64,000 nt of DNA from Kitasatospora aureofaciens (GCF_019192735.1 NZ_JAHTKP010000035.1:17120-81119); one strand, 5' to 3'; numbered from the stretch's first letter, positions 36,754 to 45,446 are shown. Notes: generated by a model not told the origin, from the sequence alone. Numbers and translations are program-made.

Positions 36754-37757
36754 GCGGAACCGGCCAGTCAGGGCCGGGCCGGCCGGAGGCGTCCGGCAAG
36801 TCCGGTACCAGGCGGGGCTGGGCTCTGCCGGGCCGTCGCGGCAGTGACGAGCCGGGCGAGCCCGTGCTGCCCGCCGCCACCTCGCTGCCGGGCGACGCCG
36901 CGCTGCGTGCCGTCGCCGTACGCCCCACCGAACCCGCCGCCGAGGAGCACCACCTCGGCGACCGTCTCTCCTCCTTCCTCGACGGCGAACTCGGGCACGA
37001 CTCGCGCGATCGCGTCCAGGCGCACCTGGCGACCTGCCCGCAGTGCCTCGCCGAGGCCGACGAGGGCCGCGCCGTCAAGCACCTGCTGACCCGCACCGAC
37101 ACCCCCGGCCCGTCCTCGGCGCTGATGGCCCGGCTGATGGCCGTCGGCAGCCTCCCGGACGAGGACCCGGCGGACTCCGGCTGGCCCACCGGACGGGACG
37201 ACGACGACCTGCCCGGCGGCGGCGTGGCCGCCCCCGGCACGCTCGGCGGCAGCCGGCTCGACGGCGGCTCCTTCGGCCGTGGCGCCGGCGCCTCCTTCGG
37301 CGCGGGCGCGCTCGGCGCCGACACCCCGCTGCCCGGGGTCGACCCGCGGGCCTTCGGCCGCGGCGGGGCGGTGCTGCGCCCGCTGATCGGCCGACGTTCC
37401 GGCCGCCCCGAGGCCCCGGCCCCGGTCCGGCCGCAGCCGGCCGCCGCGGTGGCCGCCATTCGGCCGTCCGCGCCGCGCGGGCGCCGCTTCGTCTTCGCCG
37501 CCGCAGGCGCCTTCTCGGTGGCCGCGGTGACGCTGGGCGGCGTTGGCGGCCTCACCGCGCAGAGCGAGGACCAGCACGGCACCTCGGTCAGCCCGGCCGG
37601 CGGCACCGGCCGCACCGGCGGACTGGTCCCGATGACCGCGCAGATCCCGGTGGACTTCCCGGTCCGCCCGGTCGCCGCCACCCGCAGCGCGACCCCGCCC
37701 CCGCTCCCGGACCGCACCCCGGGCGGGTTCGCCGCCCTGCACCAGGACCCGCGCTAG
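36750..37757 (+). CDS. Zinc-binding (ZAS) anti-sigma factor
   Basis: A 335-residue membrane-associated anti-sigma factor. The zf-HC2/ZAS helix bundle spans about residues 68-115 (GDRLSSFLDGELGHDSRDR), and the metal motif H92-x3-C96-x2-C99 is intact. A long Gly/Ala/Pro-rich linker leads to one membrane helix near residue 250 (FVFAAAGAFSVAAVTLGGVGGL) and a short external tail. GTG at 36750 overlaps the sigma gene stop, so the pair is made together. It should hold the sigma factor inactive at the membrane until stress. It corresponds by position to RseA of M. tuberculosis but is much longer. Confidence 0.87.
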   Translation: MSGTGQSGPGRPEASGKSGTRRGWALPGRRGSDEPGEPVLPAATSLPGDAALRAVAVRPTEPAAEEHHLGDRLSSFLDGELGHDSRDRVQAHLATCPQCLAEADEGRAVKHLLTRTDTPGPSSALMARLMAVGSLPDEDPADSGWPTGRDDDDLPGGGVAAPGTLGGSRLDGGSFGRGAGASFGAGALGADTPLPGVDPRAFGRGGAVLRPLIGRRSGRPEAPAPVRPQPAAAVAAIRPSAPRGRRFVFAAAGAFSVAAVTLGGVGGLTAQSEDQHGTSVSPAGGTGRTGGLVPMTAQIPVDFPVRPVAATRSATPPPLPDRTPGGFAALHQDPR

Positions 37758-37886
37758 GACCCCGCCGCCCACGACGGCCTCGGCCGCCGGTAGGTCTTTA
37801 CCACGGCTTCATCACACCGTGTGCCAGGGACCCGCCGGTGGCCATTACCCTGTAGGAACCGTCGTCCGACGAGCTAGGGAGCTTAG

Positions 37887-38324
37887 GTGTTCAGCGATGT
37901 AGGCGGGCTGGAGATCCTGACCCTGATCGTGATGGCGATCGTCATCTTCGGCCCCGACAAGCTGCCGAAGCTGATCCAGGACACCATGGGCTTCATCCGG
38001 AAGGTCCGATCCTTCGCGGACAGCGCCAAGGAGGACATCCGCAGCGAGCTGGGCCCCGAGTTCAAGGACTTCGAGTTCGAGGACCTGCACCCCAAGACCT
38101 TCGTCCGCAAGCAGCTCATGGGCGGCAACGACGACCCGCTCGGCCTCAAGGACATGAAGGACTCGCTCGACATCCGGTCCGTCCTGGACGACAAGCCCGC
38201 CACTCCCGTGAACGGCCGCACCGGCAGCGTCAGCTTCGAGAAGGCCGCCGCCCCGGCCGCCGCCTCCTCCGGCCCGCCGCTCCAGCCCGGCGAGCGCCCC
38301 CCGTTCGACCCCGACGCGACCTGA
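37887..38324 (+). CDS. tatB: Sec-independent protein translocase TatB
   Basis: A 145-residue TatA/B-family protein from a GTG at 37887. The N-terminal helix (VGGLEILTLIVMAIVIFGPDKLPKL) ends in the FGPDKLP hinge, followed by the amphipathic helix (IQDTMGFIRKVRSFADSAKEDI) and a long charged C-terminal tail, longer than TatA and typical of TatB. It is the substrate-receptor partner of TatC for export of folded proteins. Its position after the sigma/anti-sigma pair is conserved in actinobacteria, but the htrA protease gene usually between them is not present here. A strong hairpin follows. Confidence 0.92.
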   Translation: MFSDVGGLEILTLIVMAIVIFGPDKLPKLIQDTMGFIRKVRSFADSAKEDIRSELGPEFKDFEFEDLHPKTFVRKQLMGGNDDPLGLKDMKDSLDIRSVLDDKPATPVNGRTGSVSFEKAAAPAAASSGPPLQPGERPPFDPDAT

Positions 38325-38349
38325 GGAACCGTCCGTTCCGGCCACGCCA

Positions 38350-38383
38350 CCGCCCCGCTCGCCCGCACGGCTGAGCGGGGCGG
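38350..38383 (+). terminator. Terminator of tatB
   Basis: A perfect 11-bp stem CCGCCCCGCTC/GAGCGGGGCGG with a 12-nt loop, 25 bases after the tatB stop. Confidence 0.8.
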
Positions 38384-38531
38384 CGGCGTGTGCGCCGCTA
38401 TTGTGCTGATTGTTCCCGCCGGACCGCCCGTCGGATTCCGTGTGCCGCGGACCGAGGACGCCCGGCCGGGAGCGCCGCGGTACGCCAGGATGGGAGCGCC
38501 ACGGCAGGCATACGTTTGAGGAGGCCCGGGG

Positions 38532-39209
38532 ATGGACGCGACGAGTCAGGCGGTGGGGACGACGGCCACGGCCGGCGGCCCGGTGGTCGGCGGGCAGGCC
38601 GGCCCGGCGGACCCGCTGGTGCCCTACCTGTCCGCCGACTTCCCCTGGTACGGACTGGACGACGGCTGGACCGGCCGCCGCTACCTGATGCAGGCCGGCG
38701 CGGGCGGCCCCCGCGGCGGGGCGCCCGGCAGCGTCGACTACGGCACCCTTGGGCACGGCGAGGAGCCGGCCAGGCAGTACGAGCCGCGCGACATGCGGAA
38801 GTTCGCCGTCGTCGTCACCGTGGCCCGCCGCGACAGCCGGCGCAGCGCCGACAACACCGGCACCCTGGAGGCGACCTCCGCCTCCTCCGCCGCCTGGCTG
38901 GCCGGCTCCGGCCTGCTCGCCGCCACCTGGCCCGGCCAGCTGGACCGGGCGCTGCGCCAGGACTGGCTGGAGCAGCAGAGCGGCCTCGCCTGGGACCTCG
39001 CCGACGACCTGGCCGGCCCCGGCTGGTCCACCCTCAGCCTCCCGGTGAACGGCCTGCCGCAGCCCTTCCGCTATCGCGAGTCCGAGTACGGCTGGGTGCT
39101 CGCCGGCGAGGCCCCCGGCGTCCTCCTCGGCGCCTACGGCCGCGGCGTCAGCGCCTACGGCACCGGCTTCGCCACCGTCCCCGACCTGACCGCCTACACC
39201 CGACCGTAG
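38532..39209 (+). CDS. Hypothetical protein
   Basis: A 225-residue soluble protein with GAGGAGG (38518-38524) before the ATG. The first 25 residues are Gly/Ala/Thr-rich. The rest mixes aromatic and charged residues (DFPWYGLDDGWTGRRYL, RKFAVVVTVARRDSRR, FRYRESEYGWVLAGEAPGVLLGAYGRG) and looks like a folded alpha/beta domain. I recognise no family. Codon use is normal. It stands between tatB and mrp with terminators on both sides, so it is probably a single-gene unit. Confidence 0.78.
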   Translation: MDATSQAVGTTATAGGPVVGGQAGPADPLVPYLSADFPWYGLDDGWTGRRYLMQAGAGGPRGGAPGSVDYGTLGHGEEPARQYEPRDMRKFAVVVTVARRDSRRSADNTGTLEATSASSAAWLAGSGLLAATWPGQLDRALRQDWLEQQSGLAWDLADDLAGPGWSTLSLPVNGLPQPFRYRESEYGWVLAGEAPGVLLGAYGRGVSAYGTGFATVPDLTAYTRP

Positions 39210-39227
39210 GGCCGTCGTCCGGACATG

Positions 39228-39261
39228 CCGGAGGCCGGGTGGTCATCCACCCGGCCTCCGG
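39228..39261. terminator. Bidirectional terminator between convergent genes
   Basis: A perfect 15-bp stem (39228-39242 with 39247-39261) and a TCAT loop, in the 64-base gap between the hypothetical gene and the mrp stop. Confidence 0.87.
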
Positions 39262-39273
39262 TTCGGTGTTCCG

Positions 39274-40434
39274 TCAGAACTTGTTCTTCGGCGTGAGGCC
39301 GAGGGAGAGCCCGGACAGGCCGCGCTGGCGGCCGCCGAGCTTGCCGGCGACGGCGCGCAGGGCGGCGCCGGCCGGGGAGTCGGGGGCGGCGAGCACGACC
39401 GGGCGGCCGTCGTCGCCGCCCTCGCGCAGGCGGACGTCGATCGGGATCGAGCCGAGCACGGGGACGGTCGCGCCGACGGTGCGGGTGAGCGCGTCCGCGA
39501 CGGTCTGGCCGCCGCCGGTGCCGAAGACGTCGATCATCTCGTCGCAGTGCGGGCACGGCATGCCGGACATGTTCTCGATCACGCCGACGATCTTCTGGTG
39601 GGTCTGCACCGCGATCGTGCCGGCCCGCTCGGCCACCTCGGCGGCGGCCATCTGCGGGGTCGTGACGATCAGGATCTCCGCGTTGGGGACCAGCTGCGCC
39701 ACCGAGATCGCGATGTCACCGGTGCCGGGCGGCAGGTCCAGCAGCAGCACGTCCAGGTCGCCCCACCACACGTCGGCGAGGAACTGCTGGAGCGCGCGGT
39801 GCAGCATCGGGCCGCGCCAGACCACCGGGGCGTTGCCCGGGGTGAACATGCCGATCGAGATGACCTTCACGCCGTTCGCCTGCGGCGGCATGATCATGTC
39901 CTGGACCTGGGTCGGCCGGCCCTCGACGCCCAGCATGCGCGGCACGCTGTGGCCGTAGATGTCGGCGTCCACGACGGCGACCTTCAGGCCGTCCGCGGCC
40001 ATCGCGGCGGCCAGGTTGACCGTCACCGAGGACTTGCCGACGCCGCCCTTGCCGGAGGCGACGGCGTAGACCCGGGTGAGCGTGCCGGGCTTGGCGAACG
40101 GGATCTCCCGCTCGGGGGCGCCGCCGCGCAGCAGCTGGGATAGCTCCTTGCGCTGCTCGTCGCTCATCACGTCGAGTTCGACCTCGACGCCGGTCACGCC
40201 GGGGACCCTGCCGACCGCCTCGCGGACCCGGGTGACGATGGTTTCGCGCATCGGACAGCCGGAGACGGTCAGGTAGACCGCGACGCGCACCGCGCCGCCC
40301 TCGGCGATCTCGACCGATTTCACCATGCCGATCTCGGTGATCGGGCGGTTGATCTCCGGGTCGTTGACGGTCGCCAGCGCCTGGCGTACGGACTCCTCCG
40401 TGACGCCGGCCGCGACCTCTGTCTCGTTGGCCAT
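39274..40434 (-). CDS. mrp: Mrp/NBP35-type Fe-S cluster carrier ATPase
   Basis: A 386-residue protein. The N-terminal MIP18/DUF59 domain (about residues 12-90) contains the conserved Cys in VSGCPMRETI. The ParA/MinD-like ATPase has a deviant Walker A, SGKGGVGKSS, then VDADIYGHSVP and LDLPPGTGDI. The CPHC pair (GMPCPHCDEMIDVFG) binds a bridging Fe-S cluster in the dimer. It carries clusters to target enzymes. TACCAT six bases before the ATG indicates a leaderless start. It is in the expected place downstream of the sigE-tatB block, as Rv1229c. Confidence 0.93.
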   Translation of the reverse strand: MANETEVAAGVTEESVRQALATVNDPEINRPITEIGMVKSVEIAEGGAVRVAVYLTVSGCPMRETIVTRVREAVGRVPGVTGVEVELDVMSDEQRKELSQLLRGGAPEREIPFAKPGTLTRVYAVASGKGGVGKSSVTVNLAAAMAADGLKVAVVDADIYGHSVPRMLGVEGRPTQVQDMIMPPQANGVKVISIGMFTPGNAPVVWRGPMLHRALQQFLADVWWGDLDVLLLDLPPGTGDIAISVAQLVPNAEILIVTTPQMAAAEVAERAGTIAVQTHQKIVGVIENMSGMPCPHCDEMIDVFGTGGGQTVADALTRTVGATVPVLGSIPIDVRLREGGDDGRPVVLAAPDSPAGAALRAVAGKLGGRQRGLSGLSLGLTPKNKF

Positions 40435-40440
40435 GCCTTG

Positions 40441-40446
40441 ATGGTA
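40441..40446 (-). promoter_or_regulatory. Probable leaderless -10 box of mrp
   Basis: TACCAT on the minus strand ends 6 bases before the mrp ATG. Confidence 0.5.
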
Positions 40447-40490
40447 CGGCGCCGGGCGATCCCCTTAACCGGCCGGTAGCGTGCCGCCGG

Positions 40491-41123
40491 TCACAGCACT
40501 TCCGAGGGCTCCCGGCGGTCGTCGATCTCCTTGAGCAGCGACTGGAGTTCGGAGCGGATGAAGTCGCGGGTGGCGACCTCGCCGAGCCCGTGCCGCAGCG
40601 CGGCCACCTCGCGGGTCAGGTACTCGGTGTCCGCGATGTTGCGGTCGCTGCGGGCCCGGTCCTGCTCCATGTTGACGCGGTCCCGGTTGTCCTGGCGGTT
40701 CTGCGCGAGCAGGATCAGCGGGGCCGCGTACGAGGCCTGGAGCGAGAGCACCAGGGTGAGGAAGATGAACGGGTACGGGTCGAAGCGCACGTTCTCCGGC
40801 AGCATCGTGTTCCACATCACCCAGATGACGATCACGACCGTCATCCAGACGATGAAGCGGCCGGTGCCGAGGAAACGGGCGATCCGCTCGGAGAGGACGC
40901 CGAAGGCCTCGGGGTCGTAGGCGGGCAGCGAGATCAGGCCGGGCCGGGCGGTGCGCGGCTGGTCGAGCCGGGCGCGGGCCGGGCCGGTGGCGGTCTCGGC
41001 GCGGCGGTCCCGGCCGCCCTCGCGGGTGCGCAGTTCGCGCAGCTGGCGCAGCTCCCGCAGTTCGCTCTGCAGGCGCCGGCGTGCGGGGTCGTCGTTCGTC
41101 CGTCCCTTGCGGTCAGCGTCCAC
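40491..41123 (-). CDS. DUF1003 membrane protein
   Basis: A 210-residue protein with a long charged N-terminus rich in Arg/Glu (residues 1-75). The DUF1003 core has two membrane helices (FIVWMTVVIVIWVMWNTML and FIFLTLVLSLQASYAAPLILL), and the signature LAQNRQDNRDR with a cytoplasmic coiled coil follows. It overlaps the MgtE-N/CBS gene by 11 bases, so the two are cotranslated. The family has no settled function; its steady association with MgtE-like proteins suggests a link to magnesium or cyclic nucleotide-controlled transport, which is inference. Confidence 0.88.
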   Translation of the reverse strand: MDADRKGRTNDDPARRRLQSELRELRQLRELRTREGGRDRRAETATGPARARLDQPRTARPGLISLPAYDPEAFGVLSERIARFLGTGRFIVWMTVVIVIWVMWNTMLPENVRFDPYPFIFLTLVLSLQASYAAPLILLAQNRQDNRDRVNMEQDRARSDRNIADTEYLTREVAALRHGLGEVATRDFIRSELQSLLKEIDDRREPSEVL

Positions 41124-42417
41124 CGGTCACCTCTCCTCTCTCGTCGTGCGGGGTGCCTTCGTGGTCCCGGGCGTGCAGCGCGGCGTCGCGCCAGTCGTCG
41201 GGCAGCAGGTGGTCGAGCACGTCGTCGACGGTCACCGCGCCGAGCAGGTGGTCCGCCTCGTCGACGACCGGCGCGGCGACCAGGTTGTAGGTCGCCAGGT
41301 AACTGGTGATCAGCGACAGCGGGGTGTCCGGCGGCAGCGGGTCGAGGTCGTCGTCGACCAGCGAGCCGACCAGGACGTACGGGGGCTCGCGCAGCAGCCG
41401 CTGGAAGTGCACGGTGCCCAGGTACCGGCCGGTCGGGGTCTCGTTCGGCGGGCGGCAGACGAACACCTGCGCGGCGAGCGCCGGCTTGTGGTCGGAGACC
41501 CGGATCCGGGCGAGCGCCTCGGCGACCGTCGCGTCGGGTTCCAGCACCACCGGCTCGGTGGTCATCAGACCGCCGGCGGTGTCCTCCTCGTAGGAGAGCA
41601 GACGGCGGACCGGCTCGGCCTCGTCGGGCTCCATCAGCTGGAGCAGGCGCTCGGCCTCGTCGCCGGGCAGCTCGGAGAGCAGGTCGGCGGCGTCGTCCGG
41701 GTCCATCGCCTCCAGGACGTCGGCGGCGCGCTCCTCCTTGAGCTTGCCGATGATCTCGACCTGGTCGTCCTCGGGCAGCTCCTCCAGGACGTCGGCGAGC
41801 CGCTCGTCGTCGAGCGCGGCGGCCACCTCGGCACGGCGCTTGGCGGAGAGGTGGTGCATGACGCCCGCCAGGTCGGCGGGGCGCAGCTGCTCGAAGGTGG
41901 CGAGCAGGTTGGCGGCGCCCTGGTCCTGCTCGGGCAGCGCGAAGCCGGTGACGTCCTGCCAGTCCAGGGTGAGCCGCTCACCCTTGCCCTTGCGCAGCCG
42001 GCCGGCCCGGCCGAGCTGCACGAAGATCTTGCTGATCTCCCACTCGCGCAGCCGGGTCTGGACCATGCCGACATCCAGCACGGTGCCCGGCTCGCCGGTC
42101 TTGGACCAGGTGACGGTGCGGTCCAGCAGTTCGGCGAGGACGAGGGTCTCGGAGGGGCGCTGTTCGAAGCGGCGCATGTTGATCACGCCGGTGGTGAGCA
42201 CCTGGCCGGACTCCAGGCTGGTCACCCTGGTCATCGGCAGGAAGATCCGGCGCCGTCCGACCACCTCGACCACCAGCCCGAGCACCCGGGGCGGGCGGCC
42301 ACCGAGCCGCAGCGCGACGACCACGTCGCGGACCCGGCCGACCTGGTCGCCGTTCGGGTCGAAGACCGCGAGGGCGGAGAGATGGGAGATGAAGACCCGG
42401 GTGCCTGGCCCTGCCAT
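41113..42417 (-). CDS. Soluble MgtE-N / CBS domain protein
   Basis: A 434-residue protein from the ATG at 42417 (GGAG close upstream); a TTG at 42474 is less likely. A PRC-barrel-like N-terminus (RVFISHLSALAVFDPNGDQVGRVRD) is followed by the MgtE N-domain with the repeated acidic superhelix (LADVLEELPEDDQVEIIGKL, then AADVLEAMDPDDAADLL) and two CBS domains (MTTEPVVLEPDATVAEAL; SLITSYLATYNLVAAPVVDE). No membrane helices are present, so it cannot itself be a Mg2+ channel like MgtE. It may sense Mg2+ or nucleotides and act on a partner such as the DUF1003 protein. The homologue in the same setting is Rv1232c. Confidence 0.88.
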   Translation of the reverse strand: MAGPGTRVFISHLSALAVFDPNGDQVGRVRDVVVALRLGGRPPRVLGLVVEVVGRRRIFLPMTRVTSLESGQVLTTGVINMRRFEQRPSETLVLAELLDRTVTWSKTGEPGTVLDVGMVQTRLREWEISKIFVQLGRAGRLRKGKGERLTLDWQDVTGFALPEQDQGAANLLATFEQLRPADLAGVMHHLSAKRRAEVAAALDDERLADVLEELPEDDQVEIIGKLKEERAADVLEAMDPDDAADLLSELPGDEAERLLQLMEPDEAEPVRRLLSYEEDTAGGLMTTEPVVLEPDATVAEALARIRVSDHKPALAAQVFVCRPPNETPTGRYLGTVHFQRLLREPPYVLVGSLVDDDLDPLPPDTPLSLITSYLATYNLVAAPVVDEADHLLGAVTVDDVLDHLLPDDWRDAALHARDHEGTPHDERGEVTGGR

Positions 42418-42544
42418 GAACTCCTCGACTCGCTCGATGCCGTGCTCGGTACGCCTGGCGTACTTGCTGGCCAAGGCTACCCGCGGGGCGGGAGTCTGCC
42501 TGACGAGGCACGGTACAGGCGCCCGGAGTCCCGGACGTGAACCT

Positions 42545-43078
42545 TTAGCGGCGCTTGAACAGCAGTTTGGGCAGGCCGGCGGGGATGGGCTTGCGGGTGG
42601 TGGCCGGGGTGGGCATCGGCTCGGCGGCGTGCGAGCCGTCCGGCATCGCGCCGGGGCGCTCGGCGAGCGGGCCGGTCGGCTCCAGCCGCAGCACCCGGCA
42701 CTCGCGGGCCCAGCGGTCGGCGATGGTGTCGGTGTCGGGGGCGTTCAGCCGCTTGCCCTTGAGCTCCTCGACCGCGCCCAGCCAGGCCTCGCTGTGCGGG
42801 GCCAGCTCGGTGACCCGGGCCCGCCAGCCGGTGAGCCGGCCGCCCTTGTCCTTGCTGCGGACGGTGACCACCGCGCCGGAGCCGGCGACCAGTCCGTGCA
42901 GCGGCTGCTCGGCGCCGTCGCCGACGACGACCACGGCGCCGTCGTACCAGGCGTGCCAGACCGGGCGGGCGTGCTCCTGGCCGTCCGCGCGGACCCAGAG
43001 CAGGCCGGACTTCTTCGCGGCCTCCTCCAGCAGGGCCTGGTCGAAGAAGTCGTCGGAAGTGGCGGGCGTACGGTCCAT
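42545..43078 (-). CDS. Hypothetical flavin-reductase-like split-barrel protein
   Basis: A 177-residue protein. The N-terminal half (SGLLWVRADGQEHARPVWHAWYDGAVVVVGDG and AVVTVRSKDKGGRLTGWRARV in part) resembles the pyridoxamine-5'-phosphate-oxidase/FMN split barrel. The C-terminus is Pro-rich and ends in KLLFKRR. Conserved in Streptomyces without an assigned function. TACGCT seven bases before the ATG fits a leaderless start. Confidence 0.75.
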   Translation of the reverse strand: MDRTPATSDDFFDQALLEEAAKKSGLLWVRADGQEHARPVWHAWYDGAVVVVGDGAEQPLHGLVAGSGAVVTVRSKDKGGRLTGWRARVTELAPHSEAWLGAVEELKGKRLNAPDTDTIADRWARECRVLRLEPTGPLAERPGAMPDGSHAAEPMPTPATTRKPIPAGLPKLLFKRR

Positions 43079-43085
43079 GCCCGAC

Positions 43086-43091
43086 AGCGTA
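43086..43091 (-). promoter_or_regulatory. Probable leaderless -10 box of split-barrel gene
   Basis: TACGCT on the minus strand ends 7 bases before the ATG at 43078, with no Shine-Dalgarno. Confidence 0.5.
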
Positions 43092-43217
43092 CGGCCTTCC
43101 CCGGCCCCTGAGTGTCGTGTCTCAGCCGCCGGGCGACAGTTCCATCAGCAGGCCACGGGCCTTACGGTAAGAGCCGCCCAGCCCCCGTCCCCGTTCACGC
43201 CCCAGCGAAGGAGCGCC

Positions 43218-44144
43218 GTGCCCGCCGCCCGGCCCGCGACCGCCGTCCCCGCGCCCACCGCCGGCGCCGTCCCGCCGCACCCGCTCCCCACCCTCGACCT
43301 GCTGCTGCTCGCCGTCTCCATCGGCGGCATCTCGCTCTCCGCGCCGCTGATCAGCGCCACGGCCGCGCCCGCGTTGGCGATCGCGTTCTGGCGCAACGTC
43401 ATGTCGGTCGGCGTGCTCGGCCCGTACGCGCTGCTGCGCCACCGCGCCGAGCTGCGCGGGATCGGCCGGCGGGCGCTGCTGCTCGCGGTGGCGGCCGGCG
43501 CCCTGCTGGCGGTGCACTTCGCGCTCTGGATGCCGAGCCTGCGGATGACCTCGGTGGCCTCGGCGACCGCGCTGGTCACCACCACCCCGCTGTGGACCAT
43601 CCTGCTGATGCGGATGTTCGGTGTCCGGGCGCCCAGGCTGGTGTGGAGCGGCATGTGCGTCGCTTTCGCCGGCGTGCTGGTGCTCACCGGGGTGGACCTC
43701 TCGCTCTCCTCGCGCGCCATGCTTGGCGACTCCCTCGCGCTCGCCGCCGGTCTGGCCGCGGCCGGATACATGCTGCTGGGCGCGGAGGTCCGCAAGACCG
43801 TCAGCACCACCGCGTACACGCTGGTCTGCTACGCCACCACGGCGGTGGTGCTGCTGGGCATCTGCCTGGCCGCCGGGACGCCGCTGGCCGGCTGGTCGGC
43901 CGGGGCCTGGTGGCAGATCGCGCTGCTGATGGTCACCGCCCAGCTGCTCGGCCACTCGCTCAGCAGCCGCGTGGTGCGCACGCTGGGCCCGTCCGTCACC
44001 TCCACCGCGATCCTGCTGGAGACGCCGGGCGCGGCGCTGATCGCCGCCCTCTGGCTCGGCCAGTGGCCCCCGGCGGCCGCCCTGCCGGCGGTGGTGCTGA
44101 TCCTGCTCGGCCTGGTCCTGGTCGCCCGCGGCGGCCGACGGTAG
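43218..44144 (+). CDS. EamA/DMT-family transporter
   Basis: A 308-residue integral membrane protein from a GTG at 43218, with GAAGGAG five bases upstream. Ten predicted membrane helices form two EamA repeats; the first contains FWRNVMSVGVLGPYALL and the second LGHSLSSRVVRTLGPSVTSTAILLETPGAALIA in part. This is the drug/metabolite exporter family, typically moving amino acids, nucleosides or other small metabolites out of the cell. The substrate cannot be predicted. It converges with corA 9 bases away. Confidence 0.9.
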   Translation: MPAARPATAVPAPTAGAVPPHPLPTLDLLLLAVSIGGISLSAPLISATAAPALAIAFWRNVMSVGVLGPYALLRHRAELRGIGRRALLLAVAAGALLAVHFALWMPSLRMTSVASATALVTTTPLWTILLMRMFGVRAPRLVWSGMCVAFAGVLVLTGVDLSLSSRAMLGDSLALAAGLAAAGYMLLGAEVRKTVSTTAYTLVCYATTAVVLLGICLAAGTPLAGWSAGAWWQIALLMVTAQLLGHSLSSRVVRTLGPSVTSTAILLETPGAALIAALWLGQWPPAAALPAVVLILLGLVLVARGGRR

Positions 44145-44153
44145 CGGGACCGG

Positions 44154-45278
44154 TCAGAGCCAGCCGTTGCGGCGGAAGCCGCGGTACATCCCGACGCAGA
44201 TCAGGACCACCGTGCCGAGCACCAGCGGGTACCCGTACTTGTGGTGCAGCTCGGGCATGTACTCGAAGTTCATCCCGTACACGCCGGTGATCATGGTGGG
44301 GACGGCGAAGATCGCGGCCCACGCGGTGATCTTGCGCATGTCCTCGTTCTGCGCGACCGAGACCTGCGCCAGGTTGGCCTGGAGCAGCGAGTTCAGCAGC
44401 TCGTCGAAGCCCTGCACCTGCTCGGTGACCCGGGCGAGGTGGTCGGCGACGTCCCGGAAGTACTTCTGGACGTCCGGGTCGACGAGCCCCTGGAGCGGCT
44501 CCGAGAGCTGCTGCATCGGGCGCAGCAGCGGCACTATGGCGCGCTTGAACTCCAGGACCTCGCGCTTGAGTTGGTAGACCCGGCCGACGTCGGTGCCGCG
44601 CCCGCCCTGGTTGGAGAAGACGTCGAACTCGATGTCGTCCACGTCGTTCTGCAGCCGCTCGGCGACCAGCAGGTAGTTGTCCACGACGTGGTCGGCGATG
44701 GCGTGCAGGACGGCGGACGGGCCCTTGGCGAGCAGCCCGGCGTCGTCCGCGTCGGCCTCCAGCCGGTGCCGCAGGTCCTGCAGCGAGCCGTGGCGGCCGT
44801 GCCGGACGGTGATCACGAAGTCCCGCCCGGCGAAGACCATCAGCTCGCCGGTCTCCACCACCTCGCTGGTCGGGGTGAGCTGGTCGTGCTCGACGTACCG
44901 GATGGTCTTGAAGACGGCGAACAGCACGTCGTCGTAGCGCTCGACCTTGGGGCGCTGGTGCGCGTGCACCGCGTCCTCGACCGCGAGCGGGTGCAGGCCG
45001 AAGCGCTGCGCGATGCCCTCGAACTCCTCCGCGCTCGGCTCGTGCAGCCCGATCCAGCTGAACGAGCCCGTGCCGTCCGGGAGTTGCTGTGCGGCCCGGA
45101 CGCGGCGGGCGGCCTCGCGCGGGCTGCAGCTCCGGCCGTGCCGGCGGCCGTCCTGGTAGACCGCGCAGTCCACGACCGCCGAGCCGGCGCCGCCCGGCGG
45201 CACGGCGTCGTACCGGCCGGACGCGGGGCGGCGGCGGTTGGTGCGGACGGCGGCGCGCAGGCTGTTGATCATCGACAT
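44154..45278 (-). CDS. corA: Magnesium/cobalt transporter CorA
   Basis: A 374-residue CorA-family Mg2+ channel. The large cytoplasmic alpha/beta and helical funnel (residues 1-305) includes FSWIGLHEPSAEEFEGIAQRFGLHPLAVEDA and HQRPKVERYDD. Two C-terminal membrane helices carry the selectivity motif YGMNF at the pore mouth, with the positively charged C-terminal RRNGWL. Functional pentamers are expected. The ATG follows GGGAG, which lies inside a predicted hairpin, and the gene has a leader of roughly 310 bases (see 45283-45618), so translational or attenuation control is likely. Confidence 0.94.
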   Translation of the reverse strand: MSMINSLRAAVRTNRRRPASGRYDAVPPGGAGSAVVDCAVYQDGRRHGRSCSPREAARRVRAAQQLPDGTGSFSWIGLHEPSAEEFEGIAQRFGLHPLAVEDAVHAHQRPKVERYDDVLFAVFKTIRYVEHDQLTPTSEVVETGELMVFAGRDFVITVRHGRHGSLQDLRHRLEADADDAGLLAKGPSAVLHAIADHVVDNYLLVAERLQNDVDDIEFDVFSNQGGRGTDVGRVYQLKREVLEFKRAIVPLLRPMQQLSEPLQGLVDPDVQKYFRDVADHLARVTEQVQGFDELLNSLLQANLAQVSVAQNEDMRKITAWAAIFAVPTMITGVYGMNFEYMPELHHKYGYPLVLGTVVLICVGMYRGFRRNGWL

Positions 45279-45282
45279 GGCA

Positions 45283-45315
45283 GGCTCCCTGGAACAGGAG
45301 CCGCCGCACGGCGGC
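45283..45315 (-). promoter_or_regulatory. Mutually exclusive hairpins at the corA ribosome-binding site
   Basis: On the minus strand the corA Shine-Dalgarno GGGAG sits in the 3' arm of a 6-bp stem, GGCTCC (45302-45297) pairing with GGAGCC (45288-45283). A second hairpin, GCCGCC (45315-45310) with GGCGGC (45305-45300), shares bases 45300-45302 with the first. Only one can form at a time, so one fold hides and the other frees the ribosome-binding site. Confidence 0.5.
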
Positions 45316-45446
45316 GTGGGGGTCCGCCCGGCCGGAGGCCGGGGAAGGAACTGGTGGCCGTGGTGCGACGGCGAGGAACACCGGTGACGGGCGGGGTGCT
45401 CTCCCGGCCGGTCCGTCCGCGGGCCGCCTCGGCTACCGGTGCTGGG

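Noticed and set aside
37853..37886. GGAACC upstream of tatB as a second ECF promoter
   Set aside because: No CGTT or GTT at 15-19 bases downstream, so the -10 half is missing.
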